Shown piece after piece: positions 53,470-61,604 of a DNA stretch of 64,000 nt. The first letter of the stretch is position 1. Each line of letters opens with the position of its first letter. A program made the position numbers and the translations under genes. The stretch covers positions 868,001 to 932,000 of the forward strand of contig NZ_JAKZHX010000001.1 in assembly GCF_022568815.1 (NCBI RefSeq). The letters are read 5' to 3'. The notes below the pieces were generated by a model that was not told where the DNA came from, did no database searches, and was given only the letters and a program-made list of their open reading frames with translations. Source of the stretch: Undibacterium paludis (GTDB lineage Bacteria > Pseudomonadota > Gammaproteobacteria > Burkholderiales > Burkholderiaceae_D).

Positions 53470-55500
53470 ATGATGTCCATCAGTGCAGAAGTTTCTGCCC
53501 AGAAAATACGCAAGACTCATATCGATATGACACACACCACTATTGCCCGCTCTATTACCAGTTCGCGCTTCGGTTTACGCGCAAAGATCCTGTTTGCCGT
53601 GATCGTCATGGTACTGACCGGGTTTACCGTCACGATCAGTCTGTTGACCCGGCAAGCCAGCAGCATGCAACAGGAGTCAGCCCAGCAATACGCCAGGCAG
53701 TTGGCGGTAAACAATGCCGGCAAGGTGGCCGAACGCATCAACCTGGCCCTGCATGCGGCACGCAGCCTGGCGTTTGAGCTGACAGCCATGCAGACCGGTG
53801 GCAAGGCCGATCGCGCCAATGCCGACCTGCTGCTGAAAAGTGTGCTGGAAGGCCATCCCGAATTTACCGGTGTCGGCACTATATGGGAAGCCAATGCCTT
53901 TGACGGCAAGGATAGCGAATATGCCGGCAAGGAAGGGCATGACGCCACCGGCCGTTACCTGCCTTACTGGAATCGCGGCAGTGGCAAGACCCAGGTCGAA
54001 GCCCTGACCGACTATGAAAAAGAAGGCGCCGGCGACTACTATCTGCTGGCCAGGAAGAGCGGCAGCGAAGTCTTGCTGGAACCGTATATGTACAAGATTG
54101 CCGGCAAGGACGTCTTCATGACGACCGTGACTGTTCCCATCAAACTGGCCGGAAAATTTGCCGGCGCCGTCACCGTCGATCTGCCGGTATCAAGCTTCCA
54201 GGACGACGTCAGCAAGATTCATCCCTATGACACCGGTTATGCCAGCCTGATATCGAATAACGGCATCTACATCGGTGATGCCGATGCCCGAAATGTTGGC
54301 CAGGGCATAGGTGATACCGACGCCGCCAGGGCAGCCAAAGCGGCCATCAAGGCAGGCCAGACATATAGTGACAGCTTTGAGCATGCCGGCATGCAGACCA
54401 CGGTGAAACGTATCTTCGTCCCCATACAGATAGGCGCAACAACGACGCCATGGTCGTTTGCCATTGGCGTGCCGGAAGACAAAATACTGGCCGACGTGCA
54501 CCAGTTGCGCAATATTGCCATCCTGGTTGGCATACTCAGCGTGCTGGTCGTGTCAGCCATACTCAGCCTGGTTATCAACCGGCTGGTGATCATCCCACTG
54601 GGCGGCGAGCCTGATGTCGCCGTCCATATCGCCAGAAGCGTAGCCGAAGGCAACCTGACCACCAGCGTGACACTCAAACCTGGTGACCGCAGCAGCATGC
54701 TGTTTGCCCTGCATGGCATGCAGGAGCAGCTGACCAGCATGGTCAGTCATATTCGTGACAGCAGTGAATTCGTCTCGCATGCTTCGGGCGAAATCGCCAT
54801 GGGCAACATCGACCTGTCGCAAAGGACAGAGGACCAGGCCGCTTCGCTGGCGCAAACCGCCAATAGCGTAGAAACACTGAACCAGACCGTCAGGCAAAAT
54901 GCCGGCAATGCAGAGCAGGCGCGGCAACTGGCCATGTCAGCCGCCCAGACCGCCCAGCGTGGCAGTACCCAGGTGGACAAGGTGGTGCACACCATGGCCG
55001 AGATTTCGACAGAGTCCAACAAGATGTTTGACATCATTGCAGCGATAGAGGGTATCGCCTTCCAGACCAATATCCTGGCCCTGAACGCTGCCGTCGAAGC
55101 AGCGCGCGCCGGTGAGCAGGGCCGTGGTTTTGCCGTAGTAGCTTCAGAAGTACGCAACCTGGCGCAACGCAGTGCTGTGGCATCGAAAGAAATCAAGGCG
55201 CTGATAGAAACCTCAATTGCCAAGGTCGGCACAGGGTCGGAAGTGGTCGGTCATGCCGGCAAGACCATGACGGAAGTGCTGGCGGCGGTAGAAGGCCTGT
55301 CGACCATACTCAATGAGATATCGGGCGCATCCGCAGCGCAGAGCCAGGACATCGCCCAGATCACGACTGAAATCGGCCTGATGGACCAGACCACCCAGCA
55401 AAATGCCGCCCTGGTCGAAGAATCTGCCGCTGCTGCCGCCTCGTTGAAAGAAGAAGCAGAAAAGCTCTGGCAAGCCTTGCTGGTATTCAAGGTCAAATAA
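53470..55500 (+). CDS. Methyl-accepting chemotaxis protein with dCache-like sensor domain
   Basis: Chemoreceptor of 676 residues. A transmembrane helix near residues 42-60 ([19 protein letters not shown]) is followed by a periplasmic domain of about 270 residues with [15 protein letters not shown] and [18 protein letters not shown], typical of dCache sensors for amino acids or organic acids. A second helix ([19 protein letters not shown]), HAMP segment, and the MCP signalling domain follow, with the highly conserved hairpin tip [20 protein letters not shown]. No NWETF-type C-terminal pentapeptide is seen. Start is uncertain: ATG 53470 (MMSISAEV) or ATG 53527 (MTHTTIAR); the frame from TTG 53395 is less likely. 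Confidence 0.92.
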   Translation: MMSISAEVSAQKIRKTHIDMTHTTIARSITSSRFGLRAKILFAVIVMVLTGFTVTISLLTRQASSMQQESAQQYARQLAVNNAGKVAERINLALHAARSLAFELTAMQTGGKADRANADLLLKSVLEGHPEFTGVGTIWEANAFDGKDSEYAGKEGHDATGRYLPYWNRGSGKTQVEALTDYEKEGAGDYYLLARKSGSEVLLEPYMYKIAGKDVFMTTVTVPIKLAGKFAGAVTVDLPVSSFQDDVSKIHPYDTGYASLISNNGIYIGDADARNVGQGIGDTDAARAAKAAIKAGQTYSDSFEHAGMQTTVKRIFVPIQIGATTTPWSFAIGVPEDKILADVHQLRNIAILVGILSVLVVSAILSLVINRLVIIPLGGEPDVAVHIARSVAEGNLTTSVTLKPGDRSSMLFALHGMQEQLTSMVSHIRDSSEFVSHASGEIAMGNIDLSQRTEDQAASLAQTANSVETLNQTVRQNAGNAEQARQLAMSAAQTAQRGSTQVDKVVHTMAEISTESNKMFDIIAAIEGIAFQTNILALNAAVEAARAGEQGRGFAVVASEVRNLAQRSAVASKEIKALIETSIAKVGTGSEVVGHAGKTMTEVLAAVEGLSTILNEISGASAAQSQDIAQITTEIGLMDQTTQQNAALVEESAAAAASLKEEAEKLWQALLVFKVK

Positions 55501-55533
55501 AAAAGACCAGCGAACAGCCCAGACAAAACGGAC

Positions 55534-55561
55534 GTCCCGGTGGCAAAGCCAGACCCGGGAC
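55534..55561. terminator. Hairpin between convergent chemoreceptor and glutaredoxin genes
   Basis: GTCCCGG (55534-55540) pairs with CCGGGAC (55555-55561) around a 14-base loop. Its position between two convergent stop codons supports termination, but the stem is short and no strong U-tract follows. Confidence 0.5.
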
Positions 55562-55562
55562 C

Positions 55563-55955
55563 TTATTTCAGTTTAGCCGTGGCCAGGGCCAGCAGGGCTT
55601 TTTCAAATGCCTCAGGCTGGTAACCGCGTATCATGCGGTTGCCGATGATGATGACCGGCACGGCTTCACTGCCAAGCGCCGCATGCATGGCGGCGGCAGG
55701 TGCAGAGTGCTGCACGTCAAGGTCAGCAAAATCTATCTTCTTGTCAGCCAGCCAGGCGCGGGTTTTCTGGCAATAGCTGCAACTGGCCGTGCCATACAGC
55801 ACCACTCTGGTTTTGCTGTCCTGGAAGTGTGCTGAATAATCGCCTTCCTGGTAAGCCGGTTTCAGTAGCATGGGCAGACGTGGCAGAACATAGCCTATCA
55901 ACAAGCCTGCTGCAATGATGAGGATGTAGCTCACAACGGTTTTTGAAACTTTCAT
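55563..55955 (-). CDS. Membrane-anchored glutaredoxin-domain protein
   Basis: A 130-residue protein with one N-terminal membrane helix (about 7-27, VVSYILIIAAGLLIGYVLP) and a glutaredoxin fold. The redox motif is CSYC in VVLYGTASCSYCQKTRAWL, the cis-Pro is in AVPVIIIGNRMIRGY. It is predicted to face the periplasm if the helix is an uncleaved signal anchor. Such proteins may reduce or repair disulfides, but no partner gene is adjacent. The gene immediately upstream on this strand encodes the tiny Cys-rich secreted protein; the two may be related through redox chemistry, which is speculation. Confidence 0.87.
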   Translation of the reverse strand: MKVSKTVVSYILIIAAGLLIGYVLPRLPMLLKPAYQEGDYSAHFQDSKTRVVLYGTASCSYCQKTRAWLADKKIDFADLDVQHSAPAAAMHAALGSEAVPVIIIGNRMIRGYQPEAFEKALLALATAKLK

Positions 55956-56042
55956 ACTGCCTCATGAACGGGATGAATGAGATGCCGGAGTTGACAGGCC
56001 AGAGCGAACTTTGAACGAACAATTCGTCTGGCTTCGTGCAAA

Positions 56043-56070
56043 TGACCGTCAACAGCAATGCTGACGGTCA
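56043..56070 (-). terminator. Hairpin downstream of the small Cys-rich protein gene
   Basis: TGACCGTCA (56043-56051) pairs with TGACGGTCA (56062-56070) around a ten-base loop. It lies 45 bases after the stop codon of the small secreted protein gene; the U-tract is weak. Confidence 0.55.
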
Positions 56071-56115
56071 CGGTATGCAGCAGGCAACCTGCCTCAGTTG
56101 CCGCCGGACGCCAAC

Positions 56116-56295
56116 TTACTCTGGATACCCGTCCAGGCAGTCAGCCATGCATTCCTGCCAGGCTGCAGAACCACGCGGAGCCACTTTTATGCATTCTTTG
56201 TTGCAAAAATAAAACGGTGGCGGATAGGCAAAAGCCGCGCTGCAGGTGATGGCCAGTATCAATGCAGCGATCTTTTTGCTTGTCGATGTCAACAT
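56116..56295 (-). CDS. Tiny secreted protein with twin CX3C motifs
   Basis: A 59-residue preprotein. The first 23 residues form a Sec signal peptide (KKIAALILAITCSAAFAYP). The mature part, about 37 residues, has two CX3C motifs (CNKEC and CMADC) separated by 13 residues, a pattern like the helix-turn-helix CHCH fold that forms two disulfides. The ATG at 56295 is preceded by TGGAG at eight bases; a longer frame to 56424 has no support. I do not recognise a family. It lies upstream of the glutaredoxin-domain gene in the same direction, with a hairpin between. Confidence 0.65.
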   Translation of the reverse strand: MLTSTSKKIAALILAITCSAAFAYPPPFYFCNKECIKVAPRGSAAWQECMADCLDGYPE

Positions 56296-56599
56296 AGTGA
56301 GTCTCCAGATTGTTATGAGAGTGGACATGAAAAAACCGCACATTTGCCACTCTTTCAAATGCACGGTATCCCTGATCCTGACCAGACCGCCACACCTCCA
56401 GCGTGGCCTGACCTGGTAATTCACCTATGCGTTCAGTATAAGAAGAATATATTTAGGGTCGCAAAAATGCCAATAAGTATAGATAATTTATTACTCATTT
56501 TAAACAATAATAAAGAAATAATATTTTCATTTTTTACATTCATTTTGTAAGCAAATGTAAGCGATTTTCAAACTACCTAATTTCCATTAGCTGCCAGAT

Positions 56600-56630
56600 T
56601 TGCCCAAAAACTGGGCAACAAAATTTGTTG
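56600..56630. promoter_or_regulatory. Two overlapping, mutually exclusive inverted repeats
   Basis: TTGCCCA (56600-56606) pairs with TGGGCAA (56612-56618), and CAACAAA (56616-56622) pairs with TTTGTTG (56624-56630). They share bases 56616-56618, so only one can form fully in a nucleic acid strand. They lie upstream of the predicted transporter promoter, so as DNA they could be protein-binding sites. Confidence 0.45.
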
Positions 56631-56686
56631 CGATGCAGCATATGTCTTTCAATATGATTTTTTTGTCGTGGTAAGCTACGCGCCGA

Positions 56687-56707
56687 AATGACTCAATTTG
56701 AGTCATT
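56687..56707. promoter_or_regulatory. 21-base perfect palindrome, likely operator of the peptide transporter gene
   Basis: AATGACTCAA-T-TTGAGTCATT, a perfect 10-base dyad with a one-base centre. It is centred about 70 bases ahead of the predicted transcription start. The length and symmetry suggest a dimeric regulator site; which regulator is unknown. Confidence 0.6.
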
Positions 56708-56731
56708 CCAGGGTACGCATTGAAAAAAATT

Positions 56732-56759
56732 TTGCGACCACGCTGCGACTTTTTATACA
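56732..56759 (+). promoter_or_regulatory. Predicted sigma-70-type promoter of the peptide transporter gene
   Basis: TTGCGA (56732-56737) and TATACA (56754-56759) with a 16-base spacer. Transcription would start near 56766, only a few bases ahead of the first ATG (56771), which makes the TTG at 56783 with GGAG upstream a serious alternative start. Confidence 0.5.
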
Positions 56760-56770
56760 AAAAATATTGA

Positions 56771-58312
56771 ATGGAGAGCACTTTGAACAAAATTCAAACA
56801 CCAGGTGCACACACTATCCTGGGGCACCCGGATAGCCTGTTTGTCCTGTTCTTTACAGAAATGTGGGAACGGTTTTCTTATTACGGCATGCGTGCCCTGC
56901 TTGTGCTGTTCCTGACCAGCAGCCTGGTCAAGGGCGGCTGGGGTTGGAGTCGCGCTGATGCGACCTCGCTGTATGGCTGGTATACCGGCCTGGTTTACCT
57001 GACCCCTATCCTTGGCGGCTATATCGCTGACAAGATCCTGGGCAGCCGTCGTTCCGTCGTGCTCGGTGGTTTCATCATCGCCGCCGGTCATGCCTGCCTG
57101 CTGTTTGATACCCCGACCATGTTCTACATCGGCCTGGGTCTGGTGGTTGCCGGTACCGGTTTGTTCAAACCAAATATCTCGGCCATCGTTGGTCAGTTGT
57201 ACACCAAGGAAAATGAAGGCGGCCGTGACGGCGGCTATACCCTGTTCTACATGGGTGTCAATTCCGGTGCTTTCTTCGGTATCCTGCTGTGCGGCTATAT
57301 CGGTGAAAAAATCTCCTGGCCCATGGGCTTTGGCCTGGCTGGCGCCTTCATGATCCTGGGTGCAATCCAGTTCTATTTCGGTCAGGGCATTTTTGGGGAC
57401 ATCGGCCTGGCCAAGTCCCAGCAAAACAATGAAGTTGCCGTCGTAGAAGAAGCAGAACCACATATCGTCGCTGACCGCCTCAAGGCAATTTGCGTATTCT
57501 CTTTCTTCACCATCTTCTTCTGGTTCGCATTTGAACAGGCTGGTGGTTCCATGACGATTTTTGCGGCTGACTATACCGACCGTACTCTGGTCGGCACCAG
57601 CGGCATGCTGTTCAAGATCGTCAATAGCCTGATGACTGTCATCCCCACCCTGATCCTGTCCTGGCTGCTGATCAAGTTATTTGCCGGCACAGCCAAGCGC
57701 TATCTGCTATCGAATGCCTTACTGATCACCTGTATAGGCGCGATCTGGCTGCTGGTGATCTGGATGTTGAAACGCGAATTTGCACTCGACCAGTCTGATG
57801 TTCCTGCCACCTGGTTTGGTGTTTTGAACTCTTTCTTCCTGGTTATCCTGGCGCCGATGTTTTCCAAGATGTGGGAAAAATACTGGAATCCAAGCGGCCC
57901 CGTCAAATTTGGTCTTGGCCTGGTCTTGCTGGGTCTGGGTTTTGCCGCCTTGTCGTATGGCTCTGCCAGCATCCCTGCCGGTGCCAAAACTGCCGGTGTC
58001 AGCATGGTCTTTTTGATCGCCGCCTACTTCTTCCATACCATGGGTGAACTGTGCCTGTCACCGGTAGGCCTGTCCTACATCAGCAAACTGGCGCCACCAC
58101 GTTTGCTGGGCCTGATGTTCGGTGTCTGGTTCCTCAACACGGCCATCGCCAATAAGCTGGCTGGTTTCAGCGGCAGCTACATTGATGAGATTTCTAAGGA
58201 ATATTCGCTGTCCATCTTCTTCCTGATCTTTACCGTTATCCCTATCGGTGCAGGTCTGATACTGATGATGTTGAACAAGTGGATGGCCAAGAAAATGCAC
58301 GGCATCCACTAA
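56771..58312 (+). CDS. POT family di/tripeptide transporter
   Basis: Proton-coupled oligopeptide transporter of the MFS superfamily, 513 residues with about 14 predicted helices. The family signature FFTEMWERFSYYGMRALL holds the ExxERF motif for proton coupling, and GGYIADKILGSRR and NSGAFFGILLCGYIG are typical PTR2 sequences. It imports di- and tripeptides, matching the peptidases nearby. The start is either ATG 56771 or TTG 56783; the latter has GGAG six bases upstream, and the predicted promoter leaves almost no leader for the ATG. A palindrome-rich region lies upstream and a rho-independent terminator downstream. Confidence 0.93.
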   Translation: MESTLNKIQTPGAHTILGHPDSLFVLFFTEMWERFSYYGMRALLVLFLTSSLVKGGWGWSRADATSLYGWYTGLVYLTPILGGYIADKILGSRRSVVLGGFIIAAGHACLLFDTPTMFYIGLGLVVAGTGLFKPNISAIVGQLYTKENEGGRDGGYTLFYMGVNSGAFFGILLCGYIGEKISWPMGFGLAGAFMILGAIQFYFGQGIFGDIGLAKSQQNNEVAVVEEAEPHIVADRLKAICVFSFFTIFFWFAFEQAGGSMTIFAADYTDRTLVGTSGMLFKIVNSLMTVIPTLILSWLLIKLFAGTAKRYLLSNALLITCIGAIWLLVIWMLKREFALDQSDVPATWFGVLNSFFLVILAPMFSKMWEKYWNPSGPVKFGLGLVLLGLGFAALSYGSASIPAGAKTAGVSMVFLIAAYFFHTMGELCLSPVGLSYISKLAPPRLLGLMFGVWFLNTAIANKLAGFSGSYIDEISKEYSLSIFFLIFTVIPIGAGLILMMLNKWMAKKMHGIH

Positions 58313-58340
58313 GCTGCCAGGTATTTTTTAAGGCACTATA

Positions 58341-58374
58341 GCCCCCCCAGTTTAATGACTGGCGGGGGTTTTTT
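58341..58374 (+). terminator. Rho-independent terminator of the peptide transporter gene
   Basis: CCCCCCCAGT (58342-58351) pairs with ACTGGCGGGG (58358-58367) with one mismatch and a six-base loop, followed by T6. It lies 30 bases after the stop codon. Confidence 0.88.
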
Positions 58375-58389
58375 ATGGAATTTTTTATT

Positions 58390-59082
58390 TTATACAGCGG
58401 TCAGCAAACGATAGCCTACTGCCGTCTCCGTCAATAAATACACGGGCAAATTTGGCTCGTCTTCGAGTTTTTGCCGCAAGCGCCCCATGAAGATACGCAG
58501 GTAATGGCCGTTTTCTGCATTCGATGGCCCCCACACTTCACGCAACAGTTGCGGATTGCTGACTACGCGGCCCGCATTGGCAGCCAGTACGGCCAGCAGA
58601 CGGTATTCAGTCGGTGTCAGATGCACGATTTGCCCGGCCTTGCTGACCAGCTTGGCTTTCAGGTCTATCTTGATATCGCCAAAATAGATCAAACCATCCC
58701 CCTCGCTGGGACGCTGGCGGCGCAACGCCACCCGCACCCTGGCCATCAGTTCGGCAACGCCAAAAGGTTTGGTCAGGTAATCATCGGCACCAGCATCGAG
58801 TGCCTTGACCTTGATGTTTTCTTCTTCACGGGCAGACAGCACGATAATCGGTACCTGCGACCATTTGCGCACATCGCGAATGAAATCGAGCCCGTCACCG
58901 TCAGGCAAACCCAGGTCAAGCACGATCAGGGTGGGCTTGCGGGTACCTGCATCGATCAGGCCACGCATCATGGTCTCAGCGGTGAAAACCTGCCAGCCCT
59001 CGGCTTCCAGCGACATACGTACGAAACGGCGTATCTGTGGCTCGTCTTCCACCAGCAGGGCAACATTGCAAGGTTCACTCAT
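58390..59082 (-). CDS. kdpE: KdpE-type response regulator
   Basis: OmpR/PhoB-family regulator of 230 residues. The receiver has LLVEDEPQIRRFVR, phosphoacceptor Asp56 in IVLDLGLPDGDGLDF and DDYLTKPFGVAEL, and the winged-helix output has LTPTEYRLLAVLAANAG and RIFMGRLRQKLEDEP, as in KdpE. In E. coli this protein activates kdpFABC under potassium limitation. Here the kdpFABC structural genes are not adjacent. It follows kdpD by 28 bases in the same direction and is convergent with the peptide transporter gene. Confidence 0.92.
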   Translation of the reverse strand: MSEPCNVALLVEDEPQIRRFVRMSLEAEGWQVFTAETMMRGLIDAGTRKPTLIVLDLGLPDGDGLDFIRDVRKWSQVPIIVLSAREEENIKVKALDAGADDYLTKPFGVAELMARVRVALRRQRPSEGDGLIYFGDIKIDLKAKLVSKAGQIVHLTPTEYRLLAVLAANAGRVVSNPQLLREVWGPSNAENGHYLRIFMGRLRQKLEDEPNLPVYLLTETAVGYRLLTAV

Positions 59083-59110
59083 GATGATTCACATCCTGTT
59101 TTTGCAGCTT

Positions 59111-61402
59111 TCATTCCACTTCCATCTCATCCAGCGCGTCCATGTCCTGCGGGCTACCCAATGGTAGCTGGAACTCGAAGCAGGCACCACCTTCACTGGC
59201 CTGGCGGGCTAATATCTTACCACCATGTGCTTCAATGACAGCACGGCAGATAGACAGGCCCAGACCCATGCCGGGCTGGGACGACTCACGCTCGCCGCGG
59301 GCAAATTTTTCAAAAATCGCCTCTTCTTTCCCGACTGGCAAGCCCGGACCATTATCCGATACACTGACCAGCAACAGGGCATCCCTGCTGTCTGCCGTGA
59401 TCGTGATAAGACTACCAGGGGGCGTATATTTACCGGCATTTTCGAGCAGATTGCACAGCACCCGCTCCAGCAGCAGGGCATCATAGCGCACCAGCGGGAT
59501 GGCATCATCAATGCAGACTTCCAGCTGGTGTCTGTTCAAGGAAAACTGACAGGCCCGCACCGCGCTTCCTATCAGTTCAGATATCGCCTGCCACTGAAGA
59601 TTCAGCCTGACCTGGCCGCTTTCTATTCTTGCCATGTCGAGCAGGTTGTTGACCAGCTTGTTCATGCGCATGGCCTCGTCGCGCAAGGCCACGGCCAGTT
59701 CATGCTGTTGCGCACTCAGCGCCGGTCTGGTCAGTGACAGGGTTTCAGACAAGCCGACCAGTGAAGTCAGGGGCGTGCGCAAATCATGTGACAGCGCCGA
59801 CAGCAAAGAGTTACGCAACCGCTCAGACTCCATGCTGACCAGGGCATCCTGTGCCACTTCTACATAATGCACACGTTCCAGTGCAATTGCCACCAGGGTT
59901 GCAAAGGTGTCGAGATACTTGCGCTGTTCAGCAATACGCGTCCAGCTGCTGTCATCCGTCTGCACAATCAACACGCCACGTGTGCGCATGGGGGCAATCA
60001 GGGGTAGATATAAAAGGCTGTTGCCACTGGCAGCATGGCCTTCGCTGATGCCGATATCAGCAGGAGCAGCCTGGTCAAACACGGTCTGCGCCTGTAACAT
60101 GTCAAGCGCACTCATATTGAGGGCATTGTCATAATCCGGCCCGAACATGGCCGGATACTGCAGATGCCCCTGGTCATCAGGCAACAACAGACTGGTCCTG
60201 GCATGAAATGCATCTTCAATGAAATTGCGACAAATTTCAGCGATCTGTTCTGTCTGCAAGGCAGCCGACAGGGCCCGGGCAAATTCATTAATGGCACTCG
60301 CGCGCACGGCCCGGTATTCAGCCACCCTGGTCTGCGTATTGACATCGGCGATCAGTTTTGCGGCCATGGCGCCCACGATCAGGACCAGCAACATGGTCAG
60401 CACATATTGACCATCACTGATCCAGAATGAATAACGTGGTTCCACAAAAAAATAATCAAAGCACAGTGCCATCAGCACGCTCGACAACAGGGCTGGCCCG
60501 CGCCCCAGACGCATAGCCACAGCTATCACAAAGAACAGCAATATCAGCGCCATATTGGCTGGCTCTATATATGCCTGCCATGGCCAGACCACCAGCACCG
60601 CCAGACTGCTGATACCAGCTGCCCGCCAATACGGCTGGCGCGCCATGGCCCGGGCAACCGGCATGAAATATTCCACTTTTTGCCTTGCCGTCTTATCTGT
60701 GTTCCCACGCTTGCGAGCCTGCACTCTGGTGACCTGTCCTTCCCCCTTGATACGATCGGCATTACGACGTATTGCCAGATTGCGCAAGGCCAGCAAATGC
60801 CCCTTGCGGTATAGCGGTTCGGCCATTTCGTCACCACTGCGGCGCAACTGGCCATTCTGGAAACGGGCAATCAGTTCATCGACAGGAATATCAAGCAGGA
60901 TGACTTCATCGGCATTGTCAAAAACACTGTCAGGCAGAGTCTGCGTCACAGCAACACCAGTGATGGCGCTGACGGCGCTATGCAAACCTTCCAGGTCTTG
61001 CAGATTGGCGGTTGTATAAACATCCACCCCTGCCATCAGCATGTCATTGACGTCTTGCCAGCGTGCGCTATTTTCACCCCGGCCACGGATGGCATTCGCA
61101 TGCGCGAGTTCATCAATCAGCAATAATCCGGGCTGCATGCCCAGTGCCGCAGCAAGCTCGAATTCGCCGCTGCTGACATGCAATAAACCTGGCTCTGCAT
61201 TTGATTGCAACTCAGCCAGCAATGCCAGCACGTCAGCCGGTTGCGACGCCGACAGATGGATTAACAGTTTGCGGCCAGTCGCCAATTGCTGGCGTGCTGC
61301 ATTGAGCATGGCGTAGGTTTTTCCGACACCATTCACTGCGGCAAAATAGATACGCAGTTTGCCTTGTGTCTTGCCGTCCGGCGAATTTATGTGTGCATTC
61401 AT
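59111..61402 (-). CDS. kdpD: KdpD-type sensor kinase lacking the Usp region
   Basis: Membrane sensor kinase of 763 residues, shorter than the usual near-900. The N-terminal KdpD domain (about 12-210) has a Walker-A-like GVGKT at 25-29 within AAVNGVGKTYAML and LLIDELAHANAIRGRG. Normal KdpD then has a universal-stress-protein domain; here only about 50 residues, basic and without Usp motifs, separate it from the four-helix DUF4118 membrane domain (about 258-350). A GAF-like region, the HisKA site SHDLRTPLTSL (His539) and the ATPase domain (NLLENAGKYTPPGS, DNGPGLPVG) complete it. ATG 61402 is used; the frame is open to 61489. It is divergent from a three-gene envelope cluster. Confidence 0.9.
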   Translation of the reverse strand: MNAHINSPDGKTQGKLRIYFAAVNGVGKTYAMLNAARQQLATGRKLLIHLSASQPADVLALLAELQSNAEPGLLHVSSGEFELAAALGMQPGLLLIDELAHANAIRGRGENSARWQDVNDMLMAGVDVYTTANLQDLEGLHSAVSAITGVAVTQTLPDSVFDNADEVILLDIPVDELIARFQNGQLRRSGDEMAEPLYRKGHLLALRNLAIRRNADRIKGEGQVTRVQARKRGNTDKTARQKVEYFMPVARAMARQPYWRAAGISSLAVLVVWPWQAYIEPANMALILLFFVIAVAMRLGRGPALLSSVLMALCFDYFFVEPRYSFWISDGQYVLTMLLVLIVGAMAAKLIADVNTQTRVAEYRAVRASAINEFARALSAALQTEQIAEICRNFIEDAFHARTSLLLPDDQGHLQYPAMFGPDYDNALNMSALDMLQAQTVFDQAAPADIGISEGHAASGNSLLYLPLIAPMRTRGVLIVQTDDSSWTRIAEQRKYLDTFATLVAIALERVHYVEVAQDALVSMESERLRNSLLSALSHDLRTPLTSLVGLSETLSLTRPALSAQQHELAVALRDEAMRMNKLVNNLLDMARIESGQVRLNLQWQAISELIGSAVRACQFSLNRHQLEVCIDDAIPLVRYDALLLERVLCNLLENAGKYTPPGSLITITADSRDALLLVSVSDNGPGLPVGKEEAIFEKFARGERESSQPGMGLGLSICRAVIEAHGGKILARQASEGGACFEFQLPLGSPQDMDALDEMEVE

Positions 61403-61504
61403 CGAAATCAGTATAAACCAAGTTTGCCCGATGTCATGACCTGCTGTCACCAGGTGTGAGAAACACACACTACAACGGTAATTGCACATAGAGATTACCG
61501 CCTC

Positions 61505-61558
61505 ATGTTTACTTTATGTTTACGTCTGTTTACAAACTCGTTACGCAGCATTTACGCC
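61505..61558 (+). promoter_or_regulatory. Five helically phased TTAC repeats, probable operator array
   Basis: The tetramer TTAC occurs at 61509, 61520, 61530, 61541 and 61552, spaced 11, 10, 11 and 11 bases, one DNA turn apart. The first three units extend to TGTTTAC. Direct repeats of 10-11 bases on one helix face are the usual binding layout for OmpR/PhoB-family regulators, and unit CTGTTTACAAA resembles a pho-box half in its CTGT start. The array ends 46 bases before the start codon at 61605, where it could replace a -35 element. A KdpE-type regulator is encoded in the divergent operon. Confidence 0.65.
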
Positions 61559-61604
61559 CAAATTGCTAAGCTGTCTTCATCACAAAAAATCGATGGAGCA
61601 AGCA

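Larger units (their letters stand above)
56296..56770. other. AT-rich gene-free stretch with several palindromes, ahead of the peptide transporter gene
   Basis: 475 bases between the divergent small-protein and transporter genes. The part from about 56430 to 56580 is much richer in A and T than the surrounding sequence. It has the direct repeat AAATGTAAGC/TTTGTAAGC near 56548-56572, overlapping hairpins at 56600-56630, a perfect palindrome at 56687-56707 and a promoter-like sequence at 56732-56759. No convincing gene is present. Confidence 0.55.

Noticed and set aside
56587-56790. 67-codon open frame on the minus strand ahead of the peptide transporter
   Set aside because: It overlaps the transporter start, the promoter and the palindromes, and has no ribosome site or known motif.
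61482-61604. N-terminal extension of the first right-edge cluster gene
   Set aside because: It would be translated through the TTAC repeat array and lacks a ribosome-binding site; ATG 61605 has GGAG.
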